64,000 nucleotides of DNA from Adenanthera pavonina (Eukaryota; Streptophyta; Magnoliopsida; Fabales; Fabaceae): assembly GCA_026686845.1 (NCBI GenBank), contig JAIVEN010000008.1, positions 32,678,501 through 32,742,500 of the forward strand, in the 5' to 3' direction. Positions 12,811 through 24,309 of the stretch are shown here, piece by piece. The position numbers and the translations under genes are program-made. Each line of letters begins with the position of its first letter. Position 1 is the first letter of the stretch. The notes beneath the pieces are model-generated. The model made no database searches, was not told the DNA's origin, and worked only from the letters and a program-made list of their open reading frames with translations.

Positions 12811-15409
12811 TTGCAAATATATAAGAATCAATTGAAATATTCAAGGATCAGTTACAAATATATGAAAATTGTTTGAAAATGGGTTATCTAACCATTCTTC
12901 ATCTAGTCCACACTGATTTGCAACTACTTTTTGTGGAATTGCAAGTAATCCTTATATATTTGCAAAACACACTCATATATCTTTATTTCGAAATAAGGGG
13001 CAAAAAAGGGAATCTCACTCTGAAAAATATTTTCAATTAGATGCCTAGGTATTTTATAGCAATTAGGCAAATTCAGGGTATGTTTTTGGAAATAATTTGC
13101 TCCTAGGGTATTTATTTGTCATTTTTTCTTTTTATATATTTTCCATAATTTTTTCATTTGAGTGAATAATTCTTTTATGAAAATTAAAAGATGAGGAATC
13201 TAATATAAAATCTTGACTATACTCCCTCTTTCCTTCTATTTTTTCCCACTCAAAACTCCGCCACATTTCTTTCTCACTTTAATCCACATTATGGTTGCAG
13301 TGGTGAAGAAGGACAATGGACCATTGAATTTGAACCACGTGGATTTTGTTTGTTGCCAACGATGGTGGAGGAGACCTCTACTCCCTCACTATTAGATATG
13401 CTCAGGAGTCAAGATAGAGCATATTGTTGAATGAGGATGGTGCTACTGCTCCCTAGGATGGCGACAACAATAGCATCATCAAACCTCTTTATTCCTTATC
13501 TATTTCTATTTATTCTTTGTGTTTTTTTCCCCACAATCAAAGCCAAATATTGTAGAATCTGTGTTTATGCAACATTTGAGAGAAAAAGATGGTATTTCCA
13601 GCGAATATGCATGTTGATGAAGTTATTGCAAAGATGGATGTTTGTCAAGGGTGGACGACAATGGTACTTTTTTCTGATTTTATGGATTTCATTTCTAGCC
13701 TCCTCCTTCATTTTTAACATTCGGTGCTTTTTTATGCATTGAGGTCCTCTTATATGAAATATATAATTCTCTAGGAACATATTTTTTGTCTTTGAAGTTA
13801 GATCATATTATGGAGAATCTTTCTTGCTTCATAGGGTATAATGGATGGTACTGGGTGTCTATTTTGATCACCAAATGAAGATGTTTTAACATATATTGAG
13901 GAGCTTCTTATTTCTGTAGGGCAATATCATTTTTTGTTTTCTAGGGAATGTTACTGAGGAGCAAATGTACCTGAAAGTATATGAATGAAATGAAATAGAA
14001 TAATGATTACTATGAGTTCATTTGGTAAGATTTGAAAAATAGGGGGGAAATTTTTTTAAAATATTTTATTAAAAGAATAAAGTGAATGTACTCAACCATT
14101 AAAAATGAAAATTTCTCTACCCTTCCTCTCTTCTACTTCCTCTTTTCCTCTTAACAACAACGCATAGAATGAAGAACAATTTTTTGCAACAACTTAAATT
14201 CCCAAATCAAACAAGTGATAAAATATTTTTTTAATATTTTGTAGAAATTCATAGCATTATCACATGGATTTGTCATGGATTGAAGCTCACCACCATGGAT
14301 TTGCCATCATAACAAACACATATTGAAGCTCACTACCATGGATTTGTCATTATGACATTCAATGACGGCGAGTTCAAAGCACAAATTTGTTCGAAAACTC
14401 ACAACCATGGAGGGATGATGACAATGACTTTGTATAGGGAAGAAAGAGATCAAAGATTAGGGAGGAGTTGGGTGGTGGTGGTGACGATGCTAAAGATGAA
14501 GAAGAGGGAGGAGAGTAACGGTGGAGTTTGCCGATGTCAAAGATGGGAAGAAGATAGAGGGAATAAAGGAAGGTCAAAGGATCTTCGACGACACTAGCAT
14601 ATGATGTCAAAGAAAATAGGGGAGAGAAGAGATGTCCAAAGGTGATTCCTATCCTGTAGAATTAAGAAAGACAAGGTCCAAGAGAGAATCCCCACTCCTA
14701 ATGTTTAAGATTGCCCATTCCCTAGGACTCCCTATTCTTACCTCAATGTGCCAACCAAACAGCATAACACTAGGAATGGAATTTGAACTCCCAGTCCTAA
14801 GCTAGTTTGGGAATTGAACCAAACAAATTAATCAATATTTATGTTAAAACGGGTAATTTGGTTAAAAAATAAATTAGATGGTTTAACCAATATGGGAATG
14901 GTGGGTGGAAATAAAATTTTAAAAATAAATGAGAGGTGGAATATTTAGAAGAGGGCTATGTAGGTAAAATAAATGAGATGTTGTATGGATTAATATCAAA
15001 ATAAATGCAAATATTTTCTAAAACAAAAGATTCATATGATCACATAATTCTTTCTTTTTCAAATTTTAAATTTTTTTATTTTTTTGCGATATAAATTTAA
15101 ATGCAACATGATTGGCTACTGAAATCTTTTTATTATTTTTAATTACTTATTTTCTTTGACTATTTTTTTGTCGTATGGATTAATATCAAAATAAATGCAA
15201 ATATTCAATTAATTATAAATTTAATTATAAGGAACTAAAATGAAATTTAATTTTCTTTATTCTATTGGCAATATTAATGAAAACATTAAAGATATAAATA
15301 AAAACAGGAAAACTTGCTGCCGAAGCCAAATTCTTTTCAACTCCCCCTCTATTATAACTCCCTTCGCTTTCCTTTCCACTAAAGGTGCAAGAGCCAAACC
15401 AAAGAGGAT
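12811..15409. other. Intergenic sequence with small repeats, no gene recognised
   Basis: There are several short open frames but none shows a family I recognise. Three copies of a GAAGCTCACCACCATGGATTTGTCAT-like phrase lie at 14,255-14,355. A direct repeat of about 37 bp (GTATGGATTAATATCAAAAT...) occurs at 14,985-15,020 and 15,172-15,208. A Stowaway-like TACTCCCTCTTTCC motif is at 13,218, without a confirmed partner. Confidence 0.4.
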
Positions 15410-15840
15410 ATGGAAGCTACTAGAATGCTAAGGCTGGTTTCGAACAGAATTTTCAGAGTTGCTTCTCGGGAGGTGCCGTTGCCGGTGCTCCAGGGTGTTC
15501 CCTGCTACCACCGAAGGGTTACAATTGGGGGGTTTGTTGATCACTACAAGCACCCACGGAATGTCACTACTCGCTTTCTTAGGGCACCTGCTTTAGGTGA
15601 TGTCATGAATCATGAGATTAAAGAGGATGAAAAAATCGAAAGGATTGTTTATGCTTCATCTGTTGCCACTGAAATGGGGGAAGGATATCAAATGGAGGAA
15701 TTTTCATCCAAGGACGACAAAATCAACAAGCGCGAGTGCTTTGAGTTCACTGAGAAGGATCTCGCATTGGATGAGAGCTTGTAGGAACTGTATGAGAGAT
15801 GGATTAAGTTCTAGGGATTTTCCTGAAGCGATGATGAAAA
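15410..15840 (+). pseudogene. Chimeric fragment: ISU-like scaffold joined to I29 protease prodomain
   Basis: A 124-codon frame (ATG 15410 or 15425, stop 15782) begins like the mitochondrial iron-sulfur scaffold ISU: MLRLVSNRI, then VDHYKHPRNV, APALGDVM and SSVATE. The family's three ligand cysteines are absent. The first, in APACGDVM, is Leu here; the FGCGSAIA stretch is deleted; and the third falls beyond the point where similarity ends. After about 15,730 the frame instead resembles the start of a papain-type (KDEL-tailed) protease prodomain, CFEFTEKDLALDESL. A TAG stands where the family has Trp, then ELYERW follows, and a frameshift leads to SSRDFPEA. A copia insertion begins at 15841, and the matching continuation is at 22,176. 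The fusion is non-functional as either protein. Capture by a transposon (Pack-MULE or Helitron) is one explanation, but no such termini were found. Confidence 0.65.
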
Positions 15841-16221
15841 TGTAAGTTGTAGTTTTTCCTAAGATTCATAATTCAGAAAACTACTCTAAACATGAAAGAT
15901 CTTGAAATATATGATTCTCATATATAAGCCAGAATTTAGATTAAGAACTTACCTTGATCCATGAGAAAGGAAACAAAGACAGTAGAAAAAACTTCTTCTA
16001 AATCTCAATCTATCTCTTTCCCTTTGCTTTCTTCCTTTCACGCTTTCTGATGGCTATATTTGAGAGAACTCTACCAGGGAGAGACAGATACTTCCATCAA
16101 GTCAGTTACTTACAGTTTTTCAAAAGTTTAAAAGTAACTTCCCATAATAACCAATAAGTCCTTTATTTTAATATTATTTTACATGAGTCACACTTCTTTA
16201 ATTTATTTATTTTTTCTAATA
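15841..16221 (-). repeat. 3' LTR of the copia element
   Basis: It starts TGTAAGTTGTAG on the plus strand and matches 21856-22175 over some 300 bp. It ends at about 16221 (CTAATA), beside the polypurine tract. The expected terminal CA appears as TA, a C-to-T change. Confidence 0.85.
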
Positions 16222-16233
16222 TTTTCCCACTTG
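16222..16233 (-). other. Polypurine tract of the copia element
   Basis: On the minus strand AAGTGGGAAAA directly precedes the 3' LTR. This is the usual copia plus-strand priming site. Confidence 0.65.
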
Positions 16234-16919
16234 ACTCATGTGATATTGTGTCACTTAATGATTTAATAATTACATTAATCATAATGCGCATGAATAGACC
16301 TTACATACATTGGTTCCATCATTAACATGATCAAGGATACAAAACTAATAAGAGTCATGGCGGTTACATGTTATTAAAACAACATATTTCCTTCCATGTG
16401 CTACTATATTAGCCTTCTCCTCACATGATTTTAGAATGGGAAGTCCATAATGGGTTCAAACATAATGTCTTTATCAAAGACAAAATCTGTTTTCAACATC
16501 ATCATTTGCATGCATATACATAAGGTAGAAAATAGAAGATTCAAAAGCTTATACAGTGTCAAATATACAATATAACAACATTATTGTTTAACATTCACTA
16601 GTAGACATAATGCCCATACTCTCAACATGGCCAGAAAATATTTTGGGCGGTAACCCTTTTGTTAAAGGATCATCAATCATAAGATCAGTGCTAATATGTT
16701 CTATTGACACTTTACATTTCTAAACTTCTTCTTTAATGGCAAAGTATTTCAATTCCATATGTTTAGCACCTTTAGAATACTTGTCGTTCTTAGAAAAGAA
16801 GACATCTGGGGAATTATCACAATAAATTTTCAGCAGCCTGGCAATACTATCTACTATTCCAAGTCCTGAAATAAAGTTCTACAACCAATTAGCCTGAACC
16901 ATGGCCTCAAAGTATGCCA

Positions 16920-17289
16920 CAAATTCAGCTTCCATGGTAGATGCAGCAATGATTGATTACTTCGCACTCTTCCATGATATCGCTCCTCTGGCTAAAAGAT
17001 ACAAATAACCAAATGTAGACTTTCTTGTATCTACACAACCAGTAAAGTCCGAATCTGAATATCCAATCACCTCAAGATGGTCAGATCTTCTATAAGTAAG
17101 CATGTGATTCGTTGTCCCTTGCAAGTATCTTAAGACTCTCTTTGCAACTTTCCATTGATCTAATCCTGGATTACTCTTGTATCTGCCAAGCATACCAACT
17201 GCAAAGCTAATATCTGGGCTCGTACATGTTTGAGCATACATCAAACTCCCAACAACAGATGCATAAGGAATCATTTCCATCTGTTTTCA
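16920..17289 (-). pseudogene. Copia RNase H domain
   Basis: This frame shows the copia C-terminal signature: PYASVVGSLMYAQTCTSPDI, VLRYLQGT, GYSDSDFTGCVDTRKST and AISWKSAK, then MEAEFVA. A stop replaces Gln after AISWKSAK. A TGA at 17287-17289 separates it from the reverse transcriptase, where Trp is usual. Confidence 0.85.
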
Positions 17290-18120
17290 TTCCAAATCAT
17301 TCTTTGGACATTGCATGAGACTAAATTTGTCTCCCTTTTGTATTGGAACAAGAGATGCTAAACATTTATCCATTCTGAATCTCTCTAAAACTTTATTAAT
17401 ATAAGCTTTTTGAGACAAGCTTGACAGTCCTTGTGATCTATCTCGGAATATTTTTATTCCTATCACATAACTTGCCTCACCCATATCTTTCATTTCAAAG
17501 TTATTAGAGGGAAATCTCTTACTCTCACTTAATAGACCAAGATCATTAGTTTCTAGTAAGATGTTATTAACATACAGAATTAGAAAAATAAACTTGCTCC
17601 CACTGATCTTCAGATATATACACCAGTCAACAGTGTTTTCCTTAAATCCAAAGGACATAATAATATCATTGAATTTGAGATACCATTGTCTGGAAGCTTG
17701 TTTAAGTCCGTATATTGATTTCTTAAGTTTGCACACCATGTGTTCCTTTCCTTCTTCTATAAACCCTATTAGTTGATCCATATAAACATCTTCCTCTAAA
17801 TTCCCATTCAAAAAGGCAGTTTTCACATCCATTTGGTGTAACTCTAAATCATAATGAGCTACCAGTGCCATAATAATTCTAAAAGAATCTTTCTTGGAAA
17901 CTGGTGAAAATGTTTCCTTATAGTCAATATCATCTTTTTGAGTAAGACATTTGGCTATAAGTTAGACCTTGTGGCGTTCAAGATTACCATGAGAGTCACG
18001 CTTAGTCTTAAAGACCCATTTACACCCAACTCTTTTACATCCTTCAGGTAATACCACAAGGTCCCATATATCATTCTATTCCATTGATTTAAATTCATCT
18101 TTCATGGCATCTAACCATTT
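17287..18120 (-). pseudogene. Copia reverse transcriptase, catalytic motif altered
   Basis: Conserved copia RT blocks are readable: QMDVKTAFLNGNLEEDVYM, KSIYGLKQASRQWY and the polymerase core. The core reads YVNNIL where the catalytic aspartate pair YVDD is expected. Both changes are G-to-A on the coding strand. The upstream part (CKWVFKTKRDSHGN) is interrupted by stops. The enzyme would be inactive. Confidence 0.85.
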
Positions 18121-18471
18121 ATCAGAATTATCACCATTAATAGCTTGTGAAAATGAAACTGGATCATTATCAATATTTAAGTCATCTTCTAACTCTTGTA
18201 GATAAACCACATAATCATTCGAAATAGTAGATCTTCTTCCTCTTTGAGATATTCTTAATGCTATTTCTTGTGGTTGTTCTACCATAGGTTCATTGTTAAC
18301 CTCAGGATCATTAATTTGTTGTTCTTCTTGATTATTTTGTGGTTCAACAACATGAGGAACAACAATTATAGAAGTAGAAGTATGAGTTAAAGGAACTTGT
18401 ACTCTAACTTCCTTAATCTCCACATTTCGTGAAGCTTCACTCCCACTGGTTTCACCATTCTCAATGAACAA
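18076..18471 (-). pseudogene. Copia integrase-RT linker
   Basis: A 131-codon frame rich in Glu, Asn, Pro and Val ends with SQAINGDNSDKWLDAMKDEF, which is the stretch that precedes the RT domain in copia polyproteins. It lies between the integrase and RT segments in the expected order. Confidence 0.7.
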
Positions 18472-18493
18472 GGCATTTCCAGTTTCAACAATT

Positions 18494-19260
18494 CTAATGG
18501 GTAGGACAGTAAAATCTATACCCCTTAGATTTTTCTAGATAACCAATGAAATATCCACTGATTGTTCTTGCATCCAGCTTCTTTTCTTGTGGATTATAAA
18601 TTCTTATTTCTGCCTGGCAACCCCAAACATGCAGGTGCCTTAAACTAGGTTTCCTACTTATCCACAGTTCAAAAGGTGTCTTTGGAATTGGCTTACTAGG
18701 AACCCTGTTCAACAAATAGATGTCGGTTTTTAAAGCATGCATCCACAATGACATGGGTAAATATGAATTACTTAACATACTCTTAACCATGTCCATTAAG
18801 GTTTGATTACACCTTTCTGACACACCATTTTGTTGTGGTGTACCTGGCATTGTGTATTGAGCACAAATACCACATTTCTCAAGAAATTTAGCAAAAGGAC
18901 AAGGATTTTGTCTTGTTTCATCTTATCTTCCATAATACTCACCACTTCTATCTAACCTGATAATTTTCACCTTTCTGTCTAATTGCCTTTGAACTTCATT
19001 TATATAAAGTTCTAAGGCATTCACTGCTTGAGACTTTTCATGCAATAAATAGACATAATCATAACGTGAATAATCATCAATAAAGGTAATAAAGTATTTT
19101 TCTTTACCAAAAGAATTAATATCAAAAGGTCCACATATATCAGTGTGCACAATTTCAAGAAGCTGAGTACTTTTTGTGGCACCTTTTTTTGTGTGTTTTG
19201 TTTGCTTTCCTTTAATACAATCCACACAAATATTAAGGTCAATAAAATCCAAACCTAAAG
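18494..19260 (-). pseudogene. Copia integrase core
   Basis: Visible features are the second half of the zinc-binding region (CVDCIKGKQTKHT), HTDICGPF with the first catalytic Asp, FIDDYSRY with the second, and GTPQQNGVSER with the catalytic Glu. The C-terminal part reads VWGCQAEIRIYNPQEKKLD. Stops separate the two halves near 18,850-18,925. Confidence 0.85.
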
Positions 19261-19830
19261 GATGCCATTATTTACCAACCTTTTCATTCTTTCTTTGGAA
19301 ATGTGACCTAAATGCTAATACCACAAGTAAGCAGAACGTTCATTCACTAAACTATGATTAGTGCCAACATTATGATGCAAGGTCAACAGTCTTTCAGCAT
19401 ATAAATTGTCAAGATTAAATTTATATAAATCATCACAAAGTATACCAGATCCAATCATATAGGTATGCTTATGCAAACTGAAACATTCATTACCATATCT
19501 AAAATAGTATCCAGCAACATCAAGTTTAGATAAAGAAACTAAATTTCTAGAAATACTAGGTACATAAAGAGTTTCAAATAAATCTAAATGATGCCCAATG
19601 TCAAGGATTAAACGATAAGTCCCGACAGCTTCCACTAGAGCTTTCACTCTATTCCCCATGAGGACGAACTTCTCATTTGGGCTTATGATTTGGATTGTAA
19701 GGAATCCTTACATCGTATTAAAAACATGAGTTGTACCTCCAGAATCAATCCACCAAGTATCATGGTGAACTTCGGTTAAATTTGATTCGAGACATACATA
19801 AGCAATAAGCTTACCTTTCTTTTCGAACCA
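19261..19830 (-). pseudogene. Copia protease and pre-integrase domain
   Basis: WWIDSGGTTHVFN (about 19,720-19,755, minus) holds the aspartic protease D-S-G triad. Downstream lie LYVPSISRNLVSLSKLD and a pre-integrase HLGHISKERM, preceded by a stop. A stop also lies within the protease segment. Confidence 0.75.
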
Positions 19831-20655
19831 AGCCTTACGCTTTGGGCAATCCTTTTGGAAGTGTCCAAATTTCCCACAGAAATGGCATTTGTTCTTGTTT
19901 GATTCTTTCTTCTAGATTTTGACAGAGGACTCACAGATCTTTAATTGTCCTTTGCTCTTTCCATGTTTCTTTTCAGCTTTCTTTCCAGCTCCTTAATGAT
20001 TCACATAATGAATGGAGTGGCTTCCATGATTCTTAAGTCTAGTTTCCTCTTGAAGTAACATACTGTGCAATTCATGCACATTCCATTTGTCTTTTATGGT
20101 ATTATAGTTCATTTGAAATGGACCATACTCAGACGGTAGAGAGTTCAAAATGAACTGAACAAGGAAATTTTCATCCACTTCCATTCCCAAAGACTTTAGT
20201 GTTGCTGCAATATTTGTCATTTCAATTACATGTCCATGCATAGTATGAGAGCCATCAAACTTCATGGTGGTTAAAGTACCCATTAATGTCCCAGCAAGAG
20301 ACTTGTTAGCAGTTTGGAATCGCTCTTCCACAAATTTCATAAATTCTTTTGCACTTTCAATTTTGGGAAGAGCTGACTTGATGTTATTTGCTATGTTCAT
20401 TTGCATAAACATCAGGCTAAGTCTATTTGACCTTTCCCAAGCCTTATAATGAGCTTTCTCTTCATTGCAACTAGCATCAGTAATAGCAGTAAGCTTCTCT
20501 ACTTGGAGTGCCAAATCAAGATCCAACACACCAAGGTGAAATTGGATTTGTTCACTCCAATCAAAGAAATTCAGCCCATTAAAGATTGGAACGGACGTAG
20601 AAACAGGGACATGTATTGCAATTAACACATGCTTAACATTAATACTTTGAGTCAT
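19830..20655 (-). pseudogene. Copia gag with CCHC zinc knuckle
   Basis: A 220-codon frame (19993-20655) shows the UBN2-type copia gag pattern: FNGLNFFDWSEQIQFHLG, LMGTLTTMKFD and NSLPSEYGPFQ. After a stop, the zinc knuckle CHFCGKFGHFQKDC is readable at about 19,835-19,885. Confidence 0.85.
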
Positions 20656-21841
20656 AAATTAACATATAAAATAGATTCAAACAATAAATAAGCATTCTAT
20701 GTATATTAATGTTCTCCTTTGGGTGATACATTAACATACAATAACAATCATAATGATGCTAATAAATTTAACATTATTTAGCAATGACATATACACTAAT
20801 TAGAAATACTTATTATCTTTGGATATATAAATAAAACTAATAGTACACATACACTACCAACAATCATGTCCATTAATTATAAGAACAACTAATCAATCTT
20901 TGGATGATCCATAAATGCCTTATAATAATGAACTTCAATTGACCCATAAACCAATAATTATCATGTCATGTATAGCATCAAAATTTATGAGTAATTGAAA
21001 TACAATTATATAATTTGGAATTAAATAACTTACAAATTTGACCACTTTGGTGATTAACAAATCTATCATACTTTAATTTCCAAATCATAAATAATTTATA
21101 AATAATTGTGTTCACATACAAACTTTATTTCAGCAATATTATAAAATACATTATAGGCAAATATAAACATTAATAAGAATTGCCATATGCAGCATAAACA
21201 ATATGTTGTGCTGAAATTATAATTATATGCAAGCATTAAGCTAACAATTCCTTAAAATTAATGTATTAAAATTGGCTAATACATTATTGAAATATTAATT
21301 TAATATGTATATAATATTCTTTTACATATTACAATAATTTATTTTAATTGAAGTTCACAGCTAGTATTTCTGAAAGGATTGTTTTGAAATTGCCGTAACC
21401 TAATATTTCCAGCATTAATGAGCCCATCTAATCATAACAATACTTAAGTGCACACGTATAAGATAAAGTGCAGCATAAAGGCATGAAGCAAAAATCATAA
21501 AATTGTCATGAAAACAATTATACGGAAGTCTAAAAGAAATGTCCAACATAAAGACAAAATTGACTTGAATAAAATATATTAATTGAGATATTCAAATTTG
21601 GAGTCACGTTATGCCACTTTCATGATGGAAAAAAGACAAATTGTATTTGATACATGAAAACATTTAATGATGGAAAATTCATCGTTCGCAATATTATATG
21701 AATTTCATGATTAACAAGTCATCCCATTTGTTTTATAAGTGCAGCGGAACAACATATTTGAAATTCCCAAATTCTCATGGTTAGGGTTCATAAAATTGGG
21801 GAAAATAATCATACATAGAGAATCACAAATTTCACAACCAT
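20656..21841. other. Copia leader region, non-coding
   Basis: AT-rich sequence between gag and the primer-binding site, with no domain recognised. At about 1.2 kb it is long for a copia leader. Confidence 0.5.
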
Positions 21842-21855
21842 GCTTTAATATCACA
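21842..21855 (-). other. Primer-binding site of the copia element
   Basis: On the minus strand TGATATTAAAGCATGGTT follows the LTR. This is a diverged form of TGGTATCAGAGC, the complement of the initiator methionine tRNA 3' end used by plant copia elements. Confidence 0.65.
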
Positions 21856-22175
21856 TATAAGTTGTAGTTTTTCCTAAGATTCATAATTCAGAAAACTATT
21901 CTAAATATGAAAAATCTTGAAATATATGATTCTCATATAAGGCAGAATTTAGAGAACTTACCTTATTCATGCGAAAGGAAACAAAAACAGCAGAAAAAAC
22001 TTTTTCTAAATCTCAATCTATCTCTTTTTCTTTGCTTTCATCCTCTCACGCTTGCTTTCTGATAGTTATATTTAAGAGAACTCTACCAGGGAAAAACAAA
22101 CAGAACCCACTTTACGTATATTGCCAACTTCCATCAAGTTGGTTACTTACAGTTTTTCATAAGTTTAAAAGTAAC
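21856..22175 (-). repeat. 5' LTR of the copia element, outer end missing
   Basis: It matches the left LTR from TATAAGTTGTAG to GTTTAAAAGTAAC. The left LTR continues for about another 45-85 bp that are absent here. The right edge directly abuts protease prodomain sequence. Confidence 0.8.
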
Positions 22176-22288
22176 CACAACCACAACAAGAAGAATTTGC
22201 CTTGGAAGGAGGGATTGAACATGTTTGGCGACAAGACTGACGATGAACCCAATTGGGTGCATCTGGGTTATCGTTGTGGAAAGGAATA
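22160..22288 (+). pseudogene. I29 protease prodomain remnant, right of copia
   Basis: The frame reads HNHNKKNLPWKEGLNMFGDK and then TDDE, ending at 22288. This matches the second half of the papain-family inhibitor prodomain, including the G-x-N-x-F-x-D motif (G-L-N-M-F-G-D). It is the expected continuation of the fragment left of the copia insertion at 15840. The ERFNIN-helix residues between the two flanks are missing. No catalytic domain follows. Confidence 0.65.
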
Positions 22289-24309
22289 GCTGACAACCAT
22301 CGAACATGAGTTGCCTATGTCGAAAACTGGAATGGTATTTCTTCTTCTTCTTCTTCTTGTTTTTTTTTTTCTTGGTTCAGCAGCAAATAAATTGAAGGCT
22401 TCGCCATGTCTGGAGGAGACTTTGTTGTGAGTTTTTCAAACGGAGTAGAATAGATGTTTTAACATATATTTGGATTTTTCGTGCTTAATTGTTCTAACAG
22501 AGAATCTTCCAATGGAAGTGAAGCTGGGTAGCGAAAGGCTGATTAGTCCTTCCTATTGTTCTGCTGTGACGTGGCTTTGCTGGTGACTCTGATGGACGCT
22601 GCACGCCGTGCAAGAGGCATTGGGGTGAAGAGCTAGAGGCGGCAGAGATTTTGGAGTGGATTGAATCAGAAACTTTGAGGGTTGCGAAATGCGATTGACC
22701 CAAAAAAACATATTATATTATAAATATCATATTAGACTCTTTTCTGATTATTGTTAGTATTAAATTTGTCAAAAAATTAAACTATTCCTCCTAATTATAT
22801 CACTAGAATTAATTGATATATCATAAATATGTGATAAAAAATTTTTTTATACAGATAACCTTATTTAATTCTCCTTCTAAAATAAAAGTGTTAATAAATC
22901 TCCTTCTCATTTAATTTTTTTTTTGCAAAAATAACTCCATTTCGATCATGGATAAAATTAAAAAAATATATTAATTAATTAGATAAAATTTATTTACTTC
23001 TTATATTTTAAAAAAATGAGAAATGTCTCTTATATTTTGGAATGGAGAAAATATTACCTAATATTAATACTTCTACAATTAATTAATAAAAATTAATTGT
23101 ATCTACTTATTTAATAAAAATAAAATTAAAAAAATATACCAGACATATCTTATATTTAAAAAAATTTAATTTATATTTTATATATAAAAGCAGAGGGAGT
23201 ACTATATAAGACTACCAGGATTTAAATGGAGAAAAAAATATAATATATAATCACTTGAATAAATTGTGATTGCTATTATTTTTCTAATATTTAAACTTTA
23301 CTGAAATATGTAAAAAAATTATAAAATAAACCAAAGTTGCAGGAGCCTAATGAAATATGTAGAGTAAAACAAAGTTGAAAGAATAAAAATGTTTCACTAA
23401 ATAAAAAATATACTGATATAATTTATGTTATATCAATATAAATTTTATAATTTATTGTAAATTGTACTTCTGTAAATAATTCATTTTTTAGATTTCATAT
23501 AATGTATAAAAAGATATGTATAATTTTTATAAATTTATCAAGCGCGAAATAAAAATGATCTCAACAATTCGGCCTAGTAAAAGATGGACAATATATTTTA
23601 GCCATGGCTTGAAATATTTGTCAACTCATTCTTTAATTTTTAATTTTTCCTTGGTTTGAAAAGTACTTTGTAATTCTCAGCTCCATACTGTTATAAAGGT
23701 GAAAGGGTATTATGTTTATACTAACTCATTTTTTTTTTCTTTTTTTCATCTCAAATCACTCTTTATATTTTAAACTAAATTACTAAAAAACCTCTGTTTA
23801 GTTGCATGATTGTAGTTGATTAAACTCTTGATTATATCTGGTCCAAGATATTGTCTAAACTTTACGGTCATGTATATCACAACAGGATAGATATGATCAG
23901 TAGGTTGTTAACATTTATTTTTTAATTTTTATGTTAGAGAGGGAGGAAAGGAGTTGCAGTTGATAGGTTGTAAATTCATTTTTTTTTTAGCCACAGATAG
24001 GTTGTAAATTAAAATAACTCATTTTGTATAATATCCATTTGATATACAAACTATTCAAAAATTAAGGTAAACTCTCCGACTACATACCTCGGTGTCCTTG
24101 ACAAAAAAATTGTTTCAATGCACACTTTATAATAATTAATAAGATCATGTCCATTTCTAACTGGTGATTAAAGTTCAAGGTAATGATAGATCAGGTAAAC
24201 ACTAAGAATTTCCTTCAAATCAAAATGTTAGGTAAGCAGACAAGACTCTTCAGAAGTACAATTTACAGGAACAAATGATGACATCCAAATTCTTCAGACA
24301 CCACCTAAA
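22289..24309. other. Intergenic sequence, no gene recognised
   Basis: A (TTC)n tract lies near 22,340. The sequence is AT-rich throughout. A Stowaway-like right end, GCAGAGGGAGTACTATATAAG, occurs at about 23,195-23,204; its left partner could not be placed with confidence. The last few hundred bases probably include the VIP3 3' untranslated region. Confidence 0.4.

Larger units (their letters stand above)
15841..22175 (-). mobile_element. Ty1/copia retrotransposon, decayed, minus orientation
   Basis: Two direct repeats (15841-16221 and 21856-22175) bound a gag-pol in the copia order (gag, protease, integrase, reverse transcriptase, RNase H), read right to left. A primer-binding-like site lies just inside the right LTR and a polypurine-like tract just inside the left one. 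Each coding region is broken by stops. The right LTR lacks about 85 bp of its outer end and has an extra segment near 22,100. No target duplication is visible (GAAAA against CACAA), which suggests a deletion at the right junction. The element interrupts an I29 protease prodomain sequence. Confidence 0.9.

Noticed and set aside
13213..13780. Overlapping frames of 60-103 codons
   Set aside because: A possible gene fragment was considered (KPNIVESVFMQHLREKDG in another frame), but I recognise no family, and stops and frame changes occur throughout.
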